Source: Verrucomicrobiota bacterium
Lineage (GTDB): Bacteria; Verrucomicrobiota; Verrucomicrobiia; Opitutales; Seribacteraceae
Assembly (NCBI GenBank): GCA_014382645.1
Contig: JACNJI010000185.1
Coordinates: forward strand, 1 to 9,047
Reading direction: 5' to 3'
Length of the DNA stretch: 9,047 bases
Shown here: positions 6,380 to 9,047 of the stretch, one piece after another
How positions within the stretch are numbered: the first letter of the stretch is position 1
Layout of the letters: each line of letters starts with the position of its first letter
Made by a program: the position numbers and the translations under genes
The notes under the pieces: model-generated
Told to the model about the DNA's origin: nothing
Database searches by the model: none
The model's input: only the letters and a program-made list of their open reading frames with translations

Positions 6380-8812
6380 ATGCAAAATACGTTTTGGTTT
6401 TTCTCCACTTGGGCGGTTGCCGTCCTCATCGCTCTGCTCGTCACGCCGCTTTTCGCCGAGGAGAAGGACGACAACGGAACCGTGCCCGCCGGGCATTCCG
6501 CTCACGGGGAAGCTTTCGACGAGGGACCGCGCCAACGAGCCTACCTCATGAAAGGCATGCCCAAGGTGAACTTTCCCGTGACCACCAAGAAGCCCAAGTG
6601 CCAAGCTTTCTTCAACCAAGGGCTGGGCCAGCTTCACGGTTTTTGGAACTTGGAGGCCGAGCGCTCCTTCCGTCAGGCTGCCGTCATCGACCCCACCTGC
6701 GCCATGGCCTACTGGGGCATGGCGCGGGCCAATTCGGGCAACGAGAAGCGTGCAAAGGGTTTTATCGCCGAGGCGGTTAAACGCAAGGGGTCGGCGTCGC
6801 CGAGAGAGGTCAAGCACGTGGATGCTCTCGCCAAGTACGTAAACACGCCCAAGGAGAAGAAAACCGAGCGAGCGGAAACCTACGCCAAGGCCCTTGAAGA
6901 GATTCTTTACGAGTTTCCCGACGACGTGGAGACCCGTGCCCTCCTGGCCCTCCAGTTCTGGGTCAACTCACGCAATGGTGTGAAGATTCAAAGCCATGAA
7001 GCCGTGGACGCCCTTCTCCAACGGGTCTTACAAGTCAACCCCATGCATCCCGCCCATCACTATCGCATTCACCTTTGGGACTACAAGCGAGCCGCCCGAG
7101 CGATAGATTCCGCCGCCGTTTGCGGGCAAACCGCGCCCGGCATCGCTCACATGTGGCACATGTCCGGACATATCTACTCCAAGCTTAAGCGCTTCCATGA
7201 CGCCGCCCGGAGCCAAGAAGCCTCCGCGCGCATCGACCACGCCTACATGATGAGGGACCGTGTCATGCCCGACCAAATCCACAACTTCGCTCATAACAAC
7301 GAGTGGCTCTGCCGCAACCTCGCCACCATCGGCCGGGCTGGCGAGGCCGTGTCCCTTGCCCGCAACATGATTTCTCTCCCCCGGCACCCCAAATACAACA
7401 CCCTCGCCAAGCAAGGCGGAAGCGCTTCCCACGGTCACCGCAGGCTTCTCTCCGCGCTCGAGCAATTCGAGCTGTGGAAAGAACTCGCCGTCCTCTGCGA
7501 GTCGGGCGAACTTGAGGCATTGGAAGACCCAAACGAAAGCCGCCGCCGACTTCATCTTCTCGGCGTCGCTCACTTCAAGAACGGCCACCTCAAGAAAGGT
7601 GAGGAAGTCATCGCCCGCATACGCCCCATGCTCGAAAGCAAGCTTCCGCCGGAACCCAAGAAAACCGACGACGCCTCGAAGAAGAACCCCGAAGCTTCAA
7701 AGGCAAAGCCCGACGATGAAAACGCCACGGCCGCTACCTCGAAGAAACCGGACGCTTCGAACGAAAAGAAGAAAAAGTCCGACCCCAAGGAAGTGGCCGC
7801 CGCCAAGAAGAAGGCCGAGGAAGGCAAGAAGAAGGAGGCCAAGGAGAAGGAGGCCAAGGAAAAGAAGCGTATCACCTACGCCAAGAATGCCCTCGCCGAA
7901 CTCAAGGTTCACCAACTGCTCGCCCAAGGGAAAAAGGAAGAAGCCAAGAAAGCCGTCGCCGCCGCCAAAAGCATGAACATGGTCCGCCGGGCCCAAGCCT
8001 ATCTTGCCGTCGGCCAAAGGGAGGAAGCCGCTAAAATAGCAGCCGGTCTAGTGGCCAAACCTCCGCAATCGGCTCTTCCCGCCGCCCAAGCCGCTTACCT
8101 TCTCAACTCCTCCGGCAAAACGAAGGAGGCCGACAAGGCCTTTGGCCAACTCCGAGAACTCGGCCAAGCCGTCGACCTCTCCGCCCCCGTCTTCGCTCGC
8201 CTCGCTCCCATCGCCGAACGCCTGGGTCTGCCCGAGGACTGGCGCCCCAAGCTTAAGCCGAACCCCGACGATCCGGCCGAACACCCCTTTCCCGCCCTCG
8301 ACGCCCTCGGACCCTTCCGTTGGAAACCCGCTCCGGCCTCTCCATGGAAACTTCCCGATTCCGCCGGCAAGCACCTGTCGCTCGCCGACTATCGAGGCCG
8401 CCCCGTCGTCGTGGTATTCTACCTCGGTTTCGGTTGTCTCCATTGCGTCGAGCAACTCCAGGCCCTCGCGCCCAAGGTGGACGCCTTTCGCCAAGCGGGC
8501 CTCGAAATCGTCGCGGTCAGCACCGAGTCTCAACCCACACTCGCCAAAGCCCTCGCCTCCTACGAAGAGGAAGGCGACTCTATTCCCTTCTCCCTAGTGG
8601 CCGACCCCGAACTCACCACCTTCCGGGCCTACCGGGCCTACGACGATTTCGAAAAAGTTCCTCTCCACGGTACCTTCCTCGTCGATGCCTTGGGCGAGGT
8701 CCGCTGGCAGGACGTCAGTCACGAACCCTTCACCGAAATCGACTTCCTTCTTAAGGAGGCAAAGAGACTCCTCGCCAACGACTCCGCCAAGACCGAGCTC
8801 GGGTCCAAGTGA
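6380..8812 (+). CDS. Exported TPR protein with C-terminal AhpC/TSA-type redoxin domain (810 aa)
   Basis: Residues 1-26 form a signal peptide (hydrophobic TWAVAVLIALLVTPLFA, likely cleavage after A26). A TPR region follows from about 74 (AFFNQGLGQLHGFWNLEAER, IDPTCAMAYWGMARA) with further helical repeats to about 420. It is rich in histidines (HPAHHYRIHLWD, HMWHMSGHIY, FAHNNEW), which might bind metal. Residues about 422-497 are a Lys/Glu/Ala-rich linker. Another TPR-like stretch (about 500-620) leads to a redoxin domain from HPFPALDAL (635), with Y-LGFGCLHCVEQL placing C686 and C689 as a CxxC pair, then IVAVSTESQ and GTFLVDALGEVRW. Redoxin domains of this type perform thiol-based peroxide reduction or disulfide exchange; here it would act outside the cytoplasmic membrane. 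ATG 6380 is chosen because it starts the signal peptide; no ribosome site is visible. It is the only sizeable gene between two direct repeats, ends 12 bases before copy B, and is strikingly GC-rich against its flanks. The exact substrate is unknown. Confidence 0.88.
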   Translation: MQNTFWFFSTWAVAVLIALLVTPLFAEEKDDNGTVPAGHSAHGEAFDEGPRQRAYLMKGMPKVNFPVTTKKPKCQAFFNQGLGQLHGFWNLEAERSFRQAAVIDPTCAMAYWGMARANSGNEKRAKGFIAEAVKRKGSASPREVKHVDALAKYVNTPKEKKTERAETYAKALEEILYEFPDDVETRALLALQFWVNSRNGVKIQSHEAVDALLQRVLQVNPMHPAHHYRIHLWDYKRAARAIDSAAVCGQTAPGIAHMWHMSGHIYSKLKRFHDAARSQEASARIDHAYMMRDRVMPDQIHNFAHNNEWLCRNLATIGRAGEAVSLARNMISLPRHPKYNTLAKQGGSASHGHRRLLSALEQFELWKELAVLCESGELEALEDPNESRRRLHLLGVAHFKNGHLKKGEEVIARIRPMLESKLPPEPKKTDDASKKNPEASKAKPDDENATAATSKKPDASNEKKKKSDPKEVAAAKKKAEEGKKKEAKEKEAKEKKRITYAKNALAELKVHQLLAQGKKEEAKKAVAAAKSMNMVRRAQAYLAVGQREEAAKIAAGLVAKPPQSALPAAQAAYLLNSSGKTKEADKAFGQLRELGQAVDLSAPVFARLAPIAERLGLPEDWRPKLKPNPDDPAEHPFPALDALGPFRWKPAPASPWKLPDSAGKHLSLADYRGRPVVVVFYLGFGCLHCVEQLQALAPKVDAFRQAGLEIVAVSTESQPTLAKALASYEEEGDSIPFSLVADPELTTFRAYRAYDDFEKVPLHGTFLVDALGEVRWQDVSHEPFTEIDFLLKEAKRLLANDSAKTELGSK
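7800..7867 (+). repeat. Low-complexity Lys/Glu/Ala codon repeat inside the TPR-redoxin gene
   Basis: Imperfect repeats of GCCAAGGAGAAGGAG-like units encode AAKKKAEEGKKKEAKEKEAK and neighbours (residues about 474-495), the densest part of a charged linker between the two TPR regions. It is predicted to be a single long helix or disordered. Slippage in this tract could change linker length; there is no evidence here that it has broken the frame. Confidence 0.65.
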
Positions 8813-8824
8813 ATGGAACAGGTT

Positions 8825-8948
8825 TGACGACCTTGAGAGTTTGGTGGATGTGGCGGGAATCGAACCTGCAGGGGTAGGGGAGTCAACCCCAGTAAACAAG
8901 CGGGACGAGGAGCTTTCGCCAGAGGCGTTGACTCATATATTGACCAAC
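8825..8948 (+). repeat. 124-bp direct repeat, copy B (well-preserved tRNA 3' end)
   Basis: This is the right-hand partner of 5845-5968 in the same orientation, 2.98 kb away. Read on the plus strand it encodes VDVAGIEPAGVGESTPVNKR then ALTHILTN, the same frame as copy A. VAGIEPA-type peptides are the antisense reading of a tRNA T-arm and acceptor end. GGGG-AGTCAA-CCCC at 8877-8890 forms a hairpin also present in copy A. It begins 12 bases after the stop of the TPR-redoxin gene. It could be an attachment site, a transcription end or processing signal, or a passive dispersed repeat. Confidence 0.8.
8842..8869 (-). other. tRNA 3'-terminal fragment (T-arm, acceptor strand, CCA)
   Basis: On the minus strand the order is GCAGG, the T-loop TTCGATT, CCCGC, then CACATCC and ACCA. 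This gives a 5-bp T-stem with one A-C mismatch, a 7-nt acceptor strand, a discriminator A and an encoded CCA. GGTTCGATTCC (8866-8856) matches the tRNA B-box consensus. The matching 5' acceptor strand (GGATGTG) and D/anticodon arms are not found in the 5' direction, so it is a fragment, as expected for the attachment-site end left by tRNA-targeted integration. The amino acid identity cannot be read. Confidence 0.65.
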
Positions 8949-8979
8949 CTTGCCGTGGCAGGAAAGGGGTCATTTCGTA

Positions 8980-9047
8980 ATGTTTAAGGTTGCCTTTGCT
9001 TTCAGTATGTGGATGTTCCTTTGTTTATGGCGCGAAGTTTACGAATT
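8980..9047 (+). CDS. Start of an unidentified reading frame, cut by the right edge
   Basis: ATG 8980 follows GGAAAGG (8961-8967) by about 12 bases, a loose ribosome site, and opens MFKVAFAFSMWMFLCLWREV, then YE, to the edge. The hydrophobic core after a lysine suggests a signal peptide or membrane segment. It begins about 30 bases after repeat copy B and could be the next gene of a repeat-separated series. With only 22 codons visible, nothing more can be said. Confidence 0.35.
   Translation, partial: MFKVAFAFSMWMFLCLWREVYE

Noticed and set aside
7028..7588. 186-codon minus-strand open frame, plus other frames across 7260-8600
   Set aside because: These are shadows of the GC-rich TPR-redoxin gene; codon composition favours long open frames on both strands.
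8791..8805. Near-palindrome GACCGAGCTCGGGTC as a terminator
   Set aside because: It lies within the last codons of the gene, is imperfect, has no loop room, and is not followed by a T run.
8842..8930. Complete tRNA gene on the minus strand
   Set aside because: Only the T-arm, acceptor 3' strand and CCA are present; no pairing 5' acceptor strand, D arm or anticodon arm is found.
1..9047. CRISPR arrays, rRNA, transposase or integrase genes
   Set aside because: No regularly spaced short repeats, rRNA-like sequence or recombinase motifs were seen in any frame I read.

Overview
The window looks like an accessory, mosaic stretch of a bacterial chromosome, most plausibly from the Planctomycetes-Verrucomicrobia-Lentisphaerae group. 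This is an inference from gene content (a GH95-like glycosidase fragment, a secreted FlgD-Ig-like protein fragment, a large TPR-redoxin protein), from the scarcity of Shine-Dalgarno motifs, and from dispersed repeats built on the 3' end of a tRNA. No marker gene fixes the taxon. Base composition jumps from block to block: about 50% G+C in the hsdR fragment, over 80% at 2461-2580, AT-rich around 5300-5550, and above 70% in parts of the TPR-redoxin gene.

Region 1 (1-1440, minus strand) is a compact operon: a small XRE-like helix-turn-helix regulator (1416-1198), an unrecognised 248-codon gene (1192-446) interrupted by an in-frame TAA, and the first 151 codons of a TPR protein that runs off the left edge. 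A perfect 5-bp inverted repeat just upstream of the regulator is a candidate operator. The gene order (regulator, unknown, TPR) beside restriction-enzyme debris is the best candidate here for an undescribed defence or stress module, although this copy is damaged.

Region 2 (1562-3140) is a set of broken genes. It holds the C-terminal part of a PD-(D/E)XK nuclease-like protein, the first 85 codons of a type I restriction subunit (hsdR), and the 5' part of a secreted protein gene pointing the opposite way. The last two are cut off at the same point near 2385, which marks a rearrangement (or assembly) junction with an abrupt composition change.

Region 3 (about 3110-5660) is led by a long intact frame for a GH95-like (alpha/alpha)6-barrel glycosidase lacking its signal peptide and the start of its N-terminal domain, followed by a doubtful small membrane protein.

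Region 4 (5660-9047) is organised around a 124-bp direct repeat, present at 5845-5968 and 8825-8948 (about 82% identical, no gaps). The right copy contains, on the minus strand, a textbook tRNA 3' end (T-loop, acceptor strand and CCA). Between the copies lies essentially one gene, a secreted or membrane-anchored 810-residue TPR protein with a C-terminal AhpC/TSA-type redoxin domain (CLHC). An 18-bp core of the repeat occurs a third time at 5714-5731. The arrangement suggests a tRNA-targeted integrative cassette, or dispersal of a tRNA-derived repeat at gene ends. A new reading frame begins just after the right copy.
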